Source of the DNA: Ottelia alismoides
Lineage: Eukaryota > Streptophyta > Magnoliopsida > Alismatales > Hydrocharitaceae
DNA: 64,000 bases
Assembly (NCBI GenBank): GCA_037367405.1
Contig: JAZKJV010000681.1
Coordinates: 1 to 64,000 of the forward strand
Direction of reading: 5' to 3'
Each line of letters starts with the position of its first letter. The stretch's first letter is position 1. The notes beneath the pieces were generated by a model, which saw nothing but the letters and a program-made list of their open reading frames with translations, was not told the origin of the DNA and did not search any database. The position numbers and the translations under genes are program-made. Shown here in pieces: positions 1-11,529 of this stretch.

Positions 1-1053
1 TACTTTTCAGGTCCTAGTGACTTAATTCTTTGAATCCATAAGACTATGTTCACATGTCATCTTGATAAGTCTAAGTAGAATATTTAACAACACACGCATG
101 ATTCTTTCAGATCGTAACTTACCTTGGACAATGCACTCTACACGTAGCTCTTCATGGAGGAGGTAGTGAGGGGGCAGAATCTTTTAGCTTGGGGTAGCAT
201 ACTCGGGTAGTACATCTAGGCGGAACCTCTCGTCCTCTTCTAGGGAGGGAAGTGCGTCTCAACCTGGTTTGGTGATGTTGAGGTCTAAAGACAGGATGTT
301 GTGGGGTTGCAATAATGCTTCAAAAGAGGGATAGTCTACTGGATCAAGAGGGAAAACTCCGTATGTACATGCTGCACCTTGTATATGTTTTCAAAAAAAA
401 GGAAAAAATGCAAAACTTCCAAAAGTGGATAGGCCTGATAGAAAAGTAAAATGCATGCTGGAGTGTATATACAAGTGAAAAAAAAGAATAAGAGCTTCAA
501 AGTCAAATATTTGTGAGCTTGCAGCAGGTGACATGGCTAAACTGGTCATGCATCCAAGGATAGGTAACTACACTGGTTACCGTCCATTCTCTTCTCCATC
601 CCCTCTTCTTGAGCCGGAACTTAGAAGGGAATATCCCCGCTCCTCGAGGAAAGAGTTGCCAGACTGGGGGATTAGAGTTACCTTGTTGAGAGAGGATGTT
701 TCCTTGCTACTTTTGAGATGAGGAGCTATATTTCACTTACAGCGTACAAGTAAGAATTCATAGTCATAAGAATTTGTGTATGTACACTTGTTCTGATCTG
801 GTTGTTGAGGAGACCTGAATAGGAGTCTTATGTAACTTAGAGGCTGTTAGGTTTTAATTCTATTTCCCATTAAGATTCCGGCACACAAATAATCCAAAGG
901 TCTGACAGAGCTCCATACTACATTTTTATGAAGATAAGTTTAAAAGTCAACATTGTTCTAATTTCTTTCCTTTTTCTTTTCTTTATTTTTGTTTTCACCC
1001 ATTTTCCAAATAAGTGTTTGCTAAGGGACTAGCAAAGGTAAAGCATAGGGGAA
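1..1053 (+). mobile_element. 3' UTR of an Athila-like element (E3), truncated by window edge
   Basis: This stretch is clearly related to positions 23320-24398, the 3' UTR of E1. Shared blocks include the openings near 8 and 23330, the 'gcttcaaaagagggatagtc' block near 316 and 23637, and the run just before the LTR. It ends in a degenerate polypurine tract at 1041-1053, directly followed by an LTR beginning TGACGAATCC. This is therefore the 3' end of a plus-strand Athila-like retrotransposon whose coding part lies left of the window. No convincing ORF is present; the short open frames match non-coding sequence in E1. The family link is read from direct similarity inside the window, the lineage from E1. 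Confidence 0.75.
1041..1053 (+). promoter_or_regulatory. Polypurine tract of E3
   Basis: The purine-rich run AAGCATAGGGGAA directly precedes the LTR start and lines up with the E1 tract AAGTATAGGGGGG. It would prime plus-strand DNA synthesis. Just upstream lies the conserved small hairpin TTTGCT-(8 nt)-AGCAAA also found in E1 and E2. Confidence 0.65.
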
Positions 1054-4000
1054 TGACGAATCCACGATTCATCACCTTTATTCTTTTATTTTAGCTTCAT
1101 TACGTAGTTAAATACCTGCAAATACCTACTAATTTCATGAAATTACCAATTAGCTTGCATTTGTTAAGTATGGATTTTTAACATTTTTTACATAAATAAA
1201 AGAATAAAGAAAAAAGAAAAGAAAAATAAAGGATGTATTAATGCAATAAATACAGACTGACCCGAACCCTGAGAGAAGGTCAAGACTTGACCTGATCGAT
1301 TAGGAATAAAGTAGGGGAGATAGGGTCTTCTGTCAAAAATCCAAAAATAATTTGTACATAAATTCCTTGTATATTTGTATAAAAAATGTACTATTTTATT
1401 TTACATAAATATTCACTTCAAATTAATTATTTTTGTAAAGAAAAGTCGTAAATAAAAATGTGTTGTAAATAATAAAAATAAGTGTAAAAAAATAATGTAT
1501 ATATTGCAAATAATCACACCTAGAAAAAGCCGCAAAGTGTTAATTGAAAGACCAATTTCGGCTCCATACGAGCTCAAATCAAATCAAAATCACTTCCATT
1601 ATACTATAAATTAAATTATCTTTCAAATGGCTATGTTTCATAATTTTTGGAGTTACGGTTAAAAAGTCGGTTTTCTGGGTGTTTTGTGCAGTTTAACCAA
1701 TATTTGTTGTACATATTTATTAATATTTATTTTTTTAATGTACATAATGTAAATATTATTTTTACTAAAAATAAAAAAAATGTAAATAATAAAATTTAAA
1801 TAAATTGTTTTACAAATTATTTCCTTATTTGTATATGTGTATATTGCATTATATGTACATAATATATGTATACAACTAACTTCCTTTTATAAAAATCGCC
1901 AAAAAATAAAATATCTCACATTAATTAATTAATTTAATTTAATTACGAAAATTATATTTAGATTTAATTATTTAATTCTTGATTTAATTTGAAAACTTAC
2001 CTTTTATGTAAAGATTTGGTTTTATGCCTTAAATAGCCACCATTAAGGTGGCTAATTAATTTTTGTAAATTAATTAATTATTTTATTTTAATTAAATACG
2101 AATTTATTTTTAATTAATTAACTATTTGTTTTAATTATTTTATTTATTTAAGTAACCACTAATTACTTTCCTTATTTGTAAATACCTTCTTTTTTTATTT
2201 TTCTTATCTTTTTAATGGCTCCTCCTCCTCCTTTCATTCTTGGATCAATCTTTGGTGGAGAGGAGCTCGATCTCTGAGAGATGTCTTGTTAAAAAAAGGG
2301 TGCCTAACCTCCGAACTATCCGGTGACAGCGCGTCGGCCCTCGTCGAGGCCATCATGGCATTTCCGACCCCAAGGTGAGATCCAGTTTTATTCCTTATCA
2401 TTTTTCATAGATAAATCGTAGATTGAATTTTTGCTCACATTTTATTAGTCTTTAGATCTTAAAAATCACAAAAATTTGTCACCACACATTCACGTCTGAC
2501 ACCGATTTCCATGCCATTTTCTCAATCTCTACGCATTTCACATTCTACCTCACACAACCTATCACCTCCGACCACACACGGTGGTCGGAGATACGGATCT
2601 CTCTTCCATATCGCAAGATCCATCCGTTTACACTTTCCATTTTTGTGTGTGAATAAAAAAAACATAAAAAATTTTTCATGTTTATCTCATATTTGTTTTT
2701 GCAGAAAGAATAAAAAAAGAAATGATTTTTTTGTTTTTCTTTTCTCTCTACCGGTTGTTTTGCAGGAAAACTAAAATAAAAAATAGAAAAATTCTTTCAT
2801 TTCCTGTTTACATGTATCAAAAAAGTAAATAAATAAGTTTTGATTTCTTTTCTTACCTTTTTTTACCAAAAAAATAATAATAAATAAGAGACAGCAGGTC
2901 AAGCACCCCCGCACGGCCTTCGCGAGGCGGCAGCGCCGCCCGCTACCCCGGCCCACCTGCTCCGACCTCCACGCCCTGCGTCAGCGCCCCCACCGCAGCC
3001 GATGCCGCCGCGACGCCCGGTCGCGCATCACCGAAACCACACAAGACCCTCCGCACTCCTCCGCCCGACCACCTGGGCAGCACCGCCGCCGCGCGCCTCC
3101 TGACCGACTTCCGCGTCATCCTAGGAGCCCCGCCGAGCGGTCTTGCGCACCAACGCACGGTGCATCCGCTGCTGCACCGTCGTCCACCCGCCAGGCGCCG
3201 TGCCCCTCCACGCGCGCCCCTTCGCGTCTTCCAGACAGCCCCCCACAGTGCGCTGCCCTAACAGCGCGGCTGTCGCGCCGCTCCACCGCCTGTCTACAGA
3301 CCCACCAGCGCTGCCCTTCGCGCCTGCCAACCGCCGCGCGAGGGGCGACGTCCTCCCCTCCGCCATTGCAACCCCGACACACGACCTTCAACGCGCCGCC
3401 CGTCCGCGAGCGGCACTGCCAGCCGTGGCGGCGGCTCCATCTTCCATTGGCTATTAGCACTCTTTTCTTTTTGGAAAGGAAATAGAGAACAGGAAACCCT
3501 ATTGGGGGTTTTGAAATAAAAGTTTTTTCGGAAAAATTATAAAGCAAGCCCCTGGAGTTGTCTAAATTGCAATAAAGTCCCTACCTTCAGAACATCACGT
3601 GTGAATCACACGCATATTGGGTAAATTATGATATCCTCCCTTTCTCTTTATTATTTTTATATTTTGTTGGAAAACTTTTGAATAATTACATTTCAGCCCC
3701 TTCTATTCTATACATTTAATTTGCTTGTTCTCTTTAGTGGAATAAATGTTTTTTTTCTCTAAAAAATTTTAGAAAAATTGTGTATGCTCCTGATATGTTC
3801 CTCTACATTGTACAATTTTTTCATGAATTTTTGTTGAAGTTTGATATATTTAAAATATAAAAATTGTGATATTTTGTCTGTCCAAAATTTGAAAATTCAT
3901 AAAAATTTGAAAATTAGTCTAAAAATTCCAAAAAAATATTGTAGGTGTATTTTGCTGACTTCTAATTTGAGACAAATTTTTGTGCATTAACTCTTTATAA

Positions 4001-4655
4001 AAACCCAAAAAAATGCAAAAAATAAAAATTATTAAAAAATTAATAGAAAATTATAGAAAAATTCAAAAATTATGATTTCAGTTTCTGATTGTAGATATTG
4101 CTTTGTTGTTTATTTTAAAAATAAATTCCAGGAATTTTGGGCAATTAAAGGATTTTTAAGTTGTAAAAGATTCTTGATTGTGCATCGATTTCTTTATTTT
4201 TCCACTATTTCATTTTAAAAAAATCACAATAATATCAGAAAAAGTTAAAACAAATAACAAAAATATTTTAAAATATGTAAAATACAAAATATTTTCTTTT
4301 TTAATTTTCTGAGTATTTTTGACCTTTCTGAAAAATACAAAAAGAGTGTGGTGTTGTGTATTTTTTATCCTTTGTGCCTTATTCAAAAAATAAAAAATAA
4401 AAATTAGAAAAAAACCACTAAAAATTCTTTCCGAAAATTGACAACTTAGTTTTTTAAATCGTGCTCCTTGTGTTCGACCCTGGTCGCTATACCAGGTAAA
4501 AAGAATAGCAAAAATCGCTTACATTTGTTGTGATTGATCTATCTTCTATTGAGTGGTTTAAAATTATTTTTCTCGATTGACCGTGCTTGGTGATTTGGGT
4601 CACAACGACCATTGTTTATTTACATACTTAACCCGAGTTGCCAGTCGTGTCATCA
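1054..4655 (+). mobile_element. 3' LTR of E3 (Athila-like Ty3/gypsy)
   Basis: The 3.6 kb sequence starts TGACGAATCC after a PPT and ends TGTCATCA. Its layout copies the E1 LTR: an AT-rich first half, a GC-rich block (about 2880-3450), a long AT-rich tail, then the conserved 'ctccttgtgttcgaccctgg' block near 4465 and 'gtcacaacgacc' near 4600. Splice-like signals (CAAG|GTGAGA at 2371, TTTTTGCAG at 2704 and TTTTGCAG at 2765) flank a T-rich stretch before the GC-rich block. Open frames across the GC-rich block on both strands are composition effects. The target duplication cannot be tested because the 5' end is outside the window. Confidence 0.75.
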
Positions 4656-4729
4656 GAATGAGATGAGTTTTGAATTTTTTTTGGAATTTTCAAAGTTCTG
4701 ACAAATTTGTTATTGAAGAAGATCTGCAT

Positions 4730-5016
4730 ATTATTTGTTGCGAAATTGATTTTTGTACTCAAAATTAGCGACGAATATCATATATGTCGTTATATCATTA
4801 GCAACGATCCCATATAGCGACGCTTATTCATTGTTACTTTTCAAACTTATAATTAATCGTCGCTAAATTTTGAACTAAAAAATAATGATGATTAGTTGAT
4901 ATTTTCAAAAATAATAATGGATAAACGTAACTATATGGACCGTTGCTAATGATATAGCGACAGATATGATATTCATTGCTAATTTGAGTACGAAAACTCA
5001 TTTCGCAACGAATAAT
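4730..5016. mobile_element. Fold-back MITE, unclassified
   Basis: The two ends form a long imperfect inverted repeat. ATTATTTGTTGCGA at the left matches the complement of the right end (ATTATTCGTTGCGA), and the match continues inward through the AATTAGCGACGAATATC block. The element is about 290 bp with no coding capacity. No clear target duplication was seen, so the superfamily is open. It lies just downstream of the E3 LTR. Confidence 0.55.
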
Positions 5017-5057
5017 ATCATCGTTATATATTTAACAACATCTAATTTAGTGACAGA

Positions 5058-5368
5058 CACTACAAGGAAAGCAAGTTGTGGCTACAGAACTATACTCACG
5101 GATGTGGGGTTTCTGGTCACAGAAGTAGGCTCTGGCCACAACTCGTCGTGGCCAGTAACTGTAGCTATAAGTCTCGTTGCGACAGTTCTCTAACCACAAA
5201 TATATCGTGGCCACTACAAGTGAGCACAGGACTTGTCGTGTCCACAACTCTTATATGAATACTTTGGTCGCGGATTGTAGCTATGAGAAACTAGTGGTCA
5301 CGGAATAATCGTAACCACAAGTTTCTGTAGCCACATTTCCTTGACCACAACTCATTTTTCTTGTAGAG
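5058..5368. mobile_element. CACTA-type MITE, copy 1
   Basis: It starts CACTACAAGG and ends CTTGTAGAG, the expected CACTA terminus with one change in the last bases. The interior consists of sub-terminal repeats of a GTGGCCACGG/GTGGCTACGG type motif in both orientations, as in other copies nearby. It is about 310 bp and has no transposase. No matching 3 bp duplication is visible, in keeping with an altered right end. Confidence 0.65.
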
Positions 5369-5691
5369 GGATTTTTAAAAAAATCACTATAGCTCAATTT
5401 TGTTGTTGTGAATAGATGTCTATTTATCAAGATTCAACGTGGACACCACAAATGATTAGAATATTATTTAAGACGATCATTAATCGTCGAGAATGCTTAT
5501 GAAAAAAATTTGTGGTGGTTATAATAACCATGGCATAGGTTGCATTTAAAAAAGTCGTGCAGAATGCCATTAGCATTAAACACTAGCTACCGTTGCAAAA
5601 TAGATAATACTATAACCCAACTATTGATGTAACTCAAATTAAATATGATATGATAGCTGAAGCGAAATGGGTACCTTAAAAAAAAGATAAT
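5369..5691. other. Intergenic sequence without recognised feature
   Basis: AT-rich sequence between two CACTA MITEs. No long open frame, LTR boundary or terminal inverted repeat was recognised. Confidence 0.4.
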
Positions 5692-5694
5692 TAA

Positions 5695-6720
5695 CACTAC
5701 AAGGAAAAATAAGTTGTGGTTACAGAATTATGCCCACGGATGTTGGGCTTGTGACCAATGTTTTAAAAACTTGATCGGACATTGAACCGGTCAATCTTCG
5801 ATTTGGTCCAACCGGGTCGAACCATCGGTCCAAACCGGTCGGACCGGTGATGACGTCAGCATGATGTCATCATTCTTATCGACTCGAAAAAAACCGGACC
5901 GGGCTTAATTTACTGGTCAGAACGGTCGAACCGGTTTTCTGAACCAATAAAACCGGATACATATATGTAAGTATGTATTTATATATCAATGAAATAATCG
6001 TTAGAAGTTTCAAATCTTTAAATAGAATAACATGATTGCTTATTTCGAGTAAAACTCTACAAAGTTAGTCGTATTTCTAGAATTATATATGAATATAATA
6101 TTATAATAATTTATGTATATTATTTCAAGAAAATTACTTTAAGAAAGTATTGACATAATGTATATTCCAAAAAGAGAGGGACATACCTTATATCGCAGAA
6201 GTTAAGAATGTCATACATGATAAAATACCATTATTTCATTAATTAAACCTTTATTTTTTGAAAATTACCAAACCATCAAAACTGGGTCAACCCGGTCCGA
6301 CCATCCGGATCAACCCGGTCCGACCACTGGTCGGACCCGTTTTTTTCTTTTTTATTTTTGTTGAAATTAATTACAAAGAACCGGCCGAATCGACCGGGTC
6401 GGGGCCTGTTCCCGGTCCGATCGGTCCAACCGGCCGGTTCGGTCCGATTTTTAAACCCTGCTTGTGACTATAAAATTGGGCTATGCCCACAACACGCCGT
6501 GGCCAATAGCCGTAGCTACAAGTCTCATCGTGAGAGTTCTCTAACCACGAATATGTCGTGGCCACTACAAGTGACCACAGAACTTGTTGTGTCCACAACT
6601 CTTGTATGAAGACTTTGGCCACGGAATTATAGCTACAGAGAAACTAGTGGCCACGGAATTTTCGTGGCCACAAGTTTCCGTAGCCACATTATGTGGCCAC
6701 AACTCATTTTTCTTGTAGTG
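5695..6720. mobile_element. CACTA-type MITE, copy 2, carrying a nested hAT MITE
   Basis: It starts CACTACAAGG, ends CTTGTAGTG and is flanked by the 3 bp duplication TAA (5692-5694 and 6721-6723), typical of CACTA elements. Without the 705 bp insertion at 5756-6460 it is about 313 bp, the same size as copy 1. Both ends carry sub-terminal GTGGCCAC-like repeats. It has no coding capacity and would depend on a transposase from elsewhere. Confidence 0.85.
5756..6460. mobile_element. hAT-type MITE inserted in CACTA copy 2
   Basis: A perfect 8 bp duplication CTTGTGAC (5748-5755 and 6461-6468) brackets the element, the size expected of hAT transposases. The ends are inverted: CAATGTTTTAAAAA on the left, and CAGGGTTTAAAAA when the right end is complemented. 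The sub-terminal regions are full of ACCGG/CCGGTCGGACC motifs in both orientations. There is no transposase ORF. Removing it restores the CACTA copy, so this insertion is the younger event. Confidence 0.85.
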
Positions 6721-7009
6721 TAATAACACATTGAGTAAGTGGTAGAAGTATTCCCTAAACTTTATACAATGGTCACAACCAAGTATATTAATATCCCCAT
6801 AACAAAACAATAAATGTAAGATCTTTTTGCCCTTCCCAATATAAGGACTCAACATATAACTAGACTCCAATACTCCATCTTCAAACATGGTTTTTGGACT
6901 GAGACATTGGGTATTGAAGACAAATTTTCTTATGCTGACAGAAATTTGATCTAGGTATTTGACCCAATTCTAAATTCAAGATAGTCTCGAGGTTTTCTTA
7001 ATGAAACTT

Positions 7010-7655
7010 CACTACAAGGGAAAATTAAGTTGTGGCTACAGAATTATGCCCACGGATGTGGGACTTGTGACCATATAATTTGTCTCTGGCAACAACACAC
7101 TGCAAGGAAAACAAGTTGTGGCTACAGAACTATACTCACGGATGTGGGCTTGTGTCCACAGAATTGGGCTCTAGCCACAACATGTCGTGGCCAGCAGCCT
7201 GTAGCTAAAAGTCTCGCGCGAGTGTTCTTCAAGCACGAATGTTGTGACCACTATAAGTGACCACAGAACTTATTGTGACCACAACTCTTGTATGAAGACT
7301 TTGGCGACGGAATTTTAGCTACGAGAAACTAGTGGCTACGGAATTATAGTGAACACAAGTTTCCGTAGCCACATTCCGTGGCCACAACTCATTTTTCTTG
7401 TAATGACATGTTTTGGCTTGCAGCCCTAGTTACAAATTTCATCGCGAGAGTTCTCTGACCACGGAATATGCTGTGGCTACTACAAATAACCACAGAAGTT
7501 GTCGTGGCCACATCTCTTGCATGAATGTCCTCCTTACATATTTGAAGACTTTGACCACGGAATTGTAGCTGCGAGAAACTAGTGGCTACTCAATTATCAT
7601 GGCTACAAGTTTCCGTAACCATATTCTGTGACCACAACTCGTTTTTCTTGTAGTA
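7010..7655. mobile_element. CACTA-type MITE, copy 3, split by copy 4
   Basis: It starts CACTACAAGG and ends CTTGTAGTA. The flanking triplets are CTT and TTT, a duplication with one change. The left part is 7010-7097; the right part resumes after 7408 with sequence matching the middle of the other copies. With the insertion removed it is close to 335 bp. It is non-coding. Confidence 0.7.
7098..7405. mobile_element. CACTA-type MITE, copy 4, nested in copy 3
   Basis: It starts CACTGCAAGG, ends CTTGTAATG and is flanked by ACA on both sides (7095-7097 and 7406-7408). It belongs to the same family as its host element, with the same GTGGCTACAG/GTGGCCAC sub-terminal repeats. Both termini carry one change from the canonical CACTACAAG, so it may no longer move. 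Confidence 0.75.
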
Positions 7656-7866
7656 TTTGATGCCGTCTGATAATACTTGAAGCTTCCTCAGCAAATATAG
7701 ATATATCACACAGGAAAACTCTTGCAACTTGATTTCTTCTTGCTAGTACTTGAGGCTTCCTCAGCAAAATTCTTGACAAAAGAAAAGACTACATAAATAC
7801 TCAAATAAATCAAATAACCCACATCTAAGGTATCAACCGCCATCTGATATATGCATCTTTTAGTAT

Positions 7867-8175
7867 CATTACAAGAAAAATGAGTTGTGGTCACGGAATG
7901 TGGCTACGGAAACTTGTGGCCACGATAATTCCGTGGCTACTAGTTTCTCGTAGCTCAATTCTGTGGCCAAAGTCTTCATACAAGAGTTGTGGCCACGACA
8001 AGTCCTGAGGTTACTTGTAGTGGCCATGATACGTTCATTGTTAGAGAACTGTCGCGACGAGACTTGTAGCTACGGCTACTGGCCACGAGTGTTGTGGCCA
8101 GAGTCCAATTCTGTGGCCACAAGCCCCACATCCGTGAGCATAGTTCTGTAGCCACAACTTGTTTTCCTTGTAGTG
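7867..8175. mobile_element. CACTA-type MITE, copy 5, opposite orientation
   Basis: It starts CATTACAAGAAAA and ends CCTTGTAGTG. The internal order is the reverse of copies 1-4, so it is inserted in the other direction. It is about 310 bp with the family GTGGCCACG repeats. The flanking triplets (TAT and GTG) do not match, so the duplication is lost or the ends are slightly misplaced. Confidence 0.7.
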
Positions 8176-8368
8176 GTGGTTCAGTTTCTTTGTATTTTTT
8201 AAAGTTTCCATGTTAAATGTTATGTACAATAGTTGGGCCATGAATGCAAATCTTTGTACAATATGATCCAGACATTCTCATTCAATTTATTACCTTTAAG
8301 TTGTATCAATAGAAAGAACTCAGATACATATATGTAATAGACAACGTGTAATAATCAAAATGTATTCA

Positions 8369-8618
8369 TCAATTGTATTTAGCTTGCATGTCTACCTCTG
8401 CAGCAGCTCGAACATCCTTGCCCATGGATTGTGAATCCAATCCTTTGACGTCATGATTCCTAAACTGCAACCACATTCATTCATACATTCATCATGCATA
8501 TATCATCTCCAGTCTAAAAGAAAGTGTACATGTATCTTGAACACGAGTCTAACCATACAGGAGACGGCCATCAAAATAGTAAGATGGGAAGTCCATTTTG
8601 AAAACAAAATGTCTTACG
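8369..8618 (-). other. Possible host exon remnants on the minus strand
   Basis: Two short open stretches are flanked by splice-like signals on the minus strand. At 8554-8618 a frame reads VRHFVFKMDFPSYYFDGRLL between a CTTTTAG acceptor-like site and a G|GTTAGA donor-like site. At 8369-8464 a 31-residue frame (including HDVKGLDSQSMGKDVRAAAE) follows a GGTTGCAG acceptor-like site and ends in TGA. The simple join of the two is out of phase or gives a stop; another acceptor (TTTAG) gives a different frame. The protein family is not recognised. This may be a decayed 3' gene end, or chance. Confidence 0.25.
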
Positions 8619-9239
8619 CTAAAAGGTATAATATATTCTAATGGAAATATTTATTGTTGAGCAATAGGAGATATTGATATGATTAGCACGCATTGTTACC
8701 TTGAACATGATGCTTAAAGTATTACTATGAAATGAATACTTAGTTCCGGCTCAAGAACATCATTATGGAAAGCTAAAGGTGGTTTTAAACTAAAAATCTC
8801 TAACCCTCTTAAAAACCAAGTGACATGATTGATTTAGTTTTAATTCACAACCTTAATGACTGTAAGCTACCACATAATTTCTCATGTATATGTAAAAGAT
8901 AATTGTTTCAAAATCAACTATAGCAACCAATTATATGTAAGTGATAGATATGATCATGGAGGGGTTCCTAATGCCCGGTCTTGGAGGGCCTGATGTGCCC
9001 AACAAGTCGGGTCCGACAATCGTTGTGTTGGCCCCTTTCGCAGTACTCGGAACGTCACCAATCAATCAGATCAACAATCAACCCATGATGTATGAAAAAT
9101 CAATGCAAATGTGTGAGTCAAAATTTATTTTTATTTTAACTAGTCAACATCTTGTGATGAAAATAAATACAAAACTTGATTTCTGTGTCTTTGTGTATAG
9201 GGTTTTTGTATGAGGTTTCTCGTATCCTAATTGGATTTT
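8619..9239. other. AT-rich intergenic sequence
   Basis: No gene or element boundary can be supported. The 90-residue frame starting near 8941 has no recognisable motif and lies next to a decayed LTR. Confidence 0.35.
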
Positions 9240-10880
9240 TCAAAGTTTGATTTTGACCCAATCCGATCAGCCCATACCCAAGATCGAAATAGCCTCACCT
9301 GATTTAATTTGGTTGGGTCATAGGTGACCACTTTCGTGTTCTTGCAGACAATCTCCGTGTCGTTGGATATGGAGCCTCCACCTAGATCGTGCAGCCACCG
9401 TCGAATCAGAGCGAGCCTTCACCGCCGATCTCTCTTGGGAGATCTAATCTCCGCCATTGCTACACGAATCGTCATCGTGAGATGTGGGGCGCACCACGTG
9501 TCTAAGTGAGCATCATCCGATCGTCCATCCGAGCGCTAGTGAGGGTAATTTACAGATCCCCCCCCACATTTTATCATTTATTATTTAGTCCTTTATTTTA
9601 TTCCTGTAGTTTAAAAGTTTTGTAAAATTTGCAAGCAACCCCATGTAGTTCGATGTATTTGCACTTTGGTCCTAGCCACGTCACCTCACGTGTCGTTCGT
9701 CCCACTTGAGGAGATATTTTGCACTTACCTTGCACGTTTTTGTATGGATAATTTACAACTGAGCCCCTAGCATTATTTTAATTGCAAAAATACCTTGCTA
9801 GTTTATTAATTTTTGTTGATGTTTTCCATTTATTAAATATGGTATATGTGCTCTAAAAATCCATAAAATAGGGATAGGTTCTTGTTTGCATCTGGATTCA
9901 CACCACATTTTTAGTTTTGCAATTTAGGACTTTTACTTATTTTCTAAAAATCAAAAGAACATAAAAGTCCTTGTTTGAATTATAAAATACCAAAAAACAT
10001 AAAAACATTTTTGAAAAATTCCCAAAAAAATATATTACATTTATTTTTGTATTTCCTAACTCCATACCCAAACCCACTAAAAATAAAAAAAGAAAATGAT
10101 AAAAAATAAAAAGATCTAAAATCCTTAAAAATAGGAAAAGAAAATGATACCAAAATTCATTATAAAAATCTAAAAATTTTGAAAAAATCCAAAAATACTT
10201 ATTTCCATCTCTGACTTTTCTTTTTGTTATATACCATTAACTAAAAATATTTTTGGAAAATTTGACTTTATTTCCTATTTTTAATTTTTCAAAATAATTT
10301 GACCAATTTATTTAATCACTGATTTGGGAATTTTTTACTTTAAAATCCAAAATTATTAGTAAAATTCTCTAAAAAACACAAAAATAGTAAAAAAATATTT
10401 TAAACCAAAAAATATGTTTATTTTTGCATTTTTTATTTTTTATTATTTATATATTACCTTATATTGTTATATATAGCCTTATATATTGCTTATATATCTT
10501 TATATTTTTATAAAAAGAAAAGGAAATTAAAAATCAGAAAATTAGAAAATAACGAAAGGAAATAAAAGAAATTTAAAAATTAAAAACAATTAAAAATATT
10601 TAAATTAAAACCTATAAAAAATACAAAACTAAAAACCCACACAAAAACATAGACAAGAGGAACACAATTTTTGGATTCATTTCCTCGATCTATTGTTTGC
10701 TCCCTGTGTTCGACACTCTACACCTTTGCACATCCAATGTAGAGTTATAATAAATTTTAACTCCACATATTTTGCTTTTCATTTCTTTACACATATTGTG
10801 TGTTAATTGTTGAATTATTAGGGGTTCTTGAGCAGTCATCTCAATGACTGCAGTTTCGTCTTGTGAGACTATGTGACCCT
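9240..10880 (+). mobile_element. Decayed Athila-like LTR fragment
   Basis: The order of blocks follows the second half of the E1 LTR. First comes an acceptor-like TTCGTGTTCTTGCAG ending at 9347 (compare 16590 in E1). A GC-richer block follows, then a line beginning 'gggtaatttacagatcccc' like 'ggggtaaattgtcctt' in E1, a long AT-rich run, and finally a 'ctccctgtgttcgacactct' block at 10699 like 'ctccttgtgttcgaccctgg'. The end is close to that of the LTR at 57400. No PBS or PPT is visible, and the left limit is uncertain. Confidence 0.5.
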
Positions 10881-11018
10881 CGCAAATCCCTTGTTTTCAT
10901 TACCTCGGTATAAAAATGTGCACCTATCATTGCTAGACATAGTAGCAGTTAGTTGTAATTTGATTTGTTGCTAAACACAACAGCGATACTAGTAATTTCG
11001 ATGAAAATGGAAGTGGAA

Positions 11019-11021
11019 AAT

Positions 11022-11062
<41 letters not shown>

Positions 11063-11063
11063 G
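11019..11063. repeat. (TA)n followed by (GA)n microsatellite
   Basis: A run of TA dinucleotides followed by GA dinucleotides, immediately left of a fold-back element. The same TA-then-GA pair precedes the fold-back element at 62353. Confidence 0.9.
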
Positions 11064-11414
11064 GGATAGGGATTATGCACCCGGGTGCATGTAATTTTAC
11101 ATGCAGCCGGCCCTATAACTTCTACTTTTTTTATTTTTTCGAAAAATACCGTCATGTATATTCATCTATATATCCCTCCTATATGTCATTCCAATTTCGT
11201 CAGAAACAGAGACTCCTACGCCGAATTGCTGTAATCGACTAGTTCTGGATGGATGGCGTAGGAGTCTCTGTTTCTGACGAAATTGGAATGATATATAGGA
11301 GGGATATGTAGATGAATATACATGATGGTATTTTTCGAAAAAATAAAAAAAAAGTGGAAGTTATAGGGCCGGGAGCATGTAAAATTACATGCACCCGGGT
11401 GCATACTCCCTATC

Positions 11415-11417
<3 letters not shown>
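11061..11417. mobile_element. Fold-back MITE in a TA microsatellite (outer module B)
   Basis: The two halves are near-perfect reverse complements. The left half opens with GGGGATAGGGATTATGCACC and the right half closes with its complement. Near the centre each arm carries the family core AAACAGAGACTCCTACG. The outer arms contain small palindromes around ACCCGGGTGCATG. It is flanked by (TA)n on the left and (TA)n-(TGTA)n on the right. It is non-coding, and transcripts could fold into a long hairpin. The ends match the element at 62353-62735. Confidence 0.75.
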
Positions 11418-11476
<59 letters not shown>

Positions 11477-11529
11477 TGTATGTATGTATGTGTTTATGTA
11501 TGTATGTATGTATGTATGTATGTATGTAT
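11418..11529. repeat. (TA)n-(TGTA)n microsatellite
   Basis: About 30 bp of TA repeat then about 80 bp of TGTA repeat with one interruption (TGTTTATG). Open frames reading Tyr-Ile or Tyr-Val-Cys-Met repeats here are artefacts of the repeat. Confidence 0.95.
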
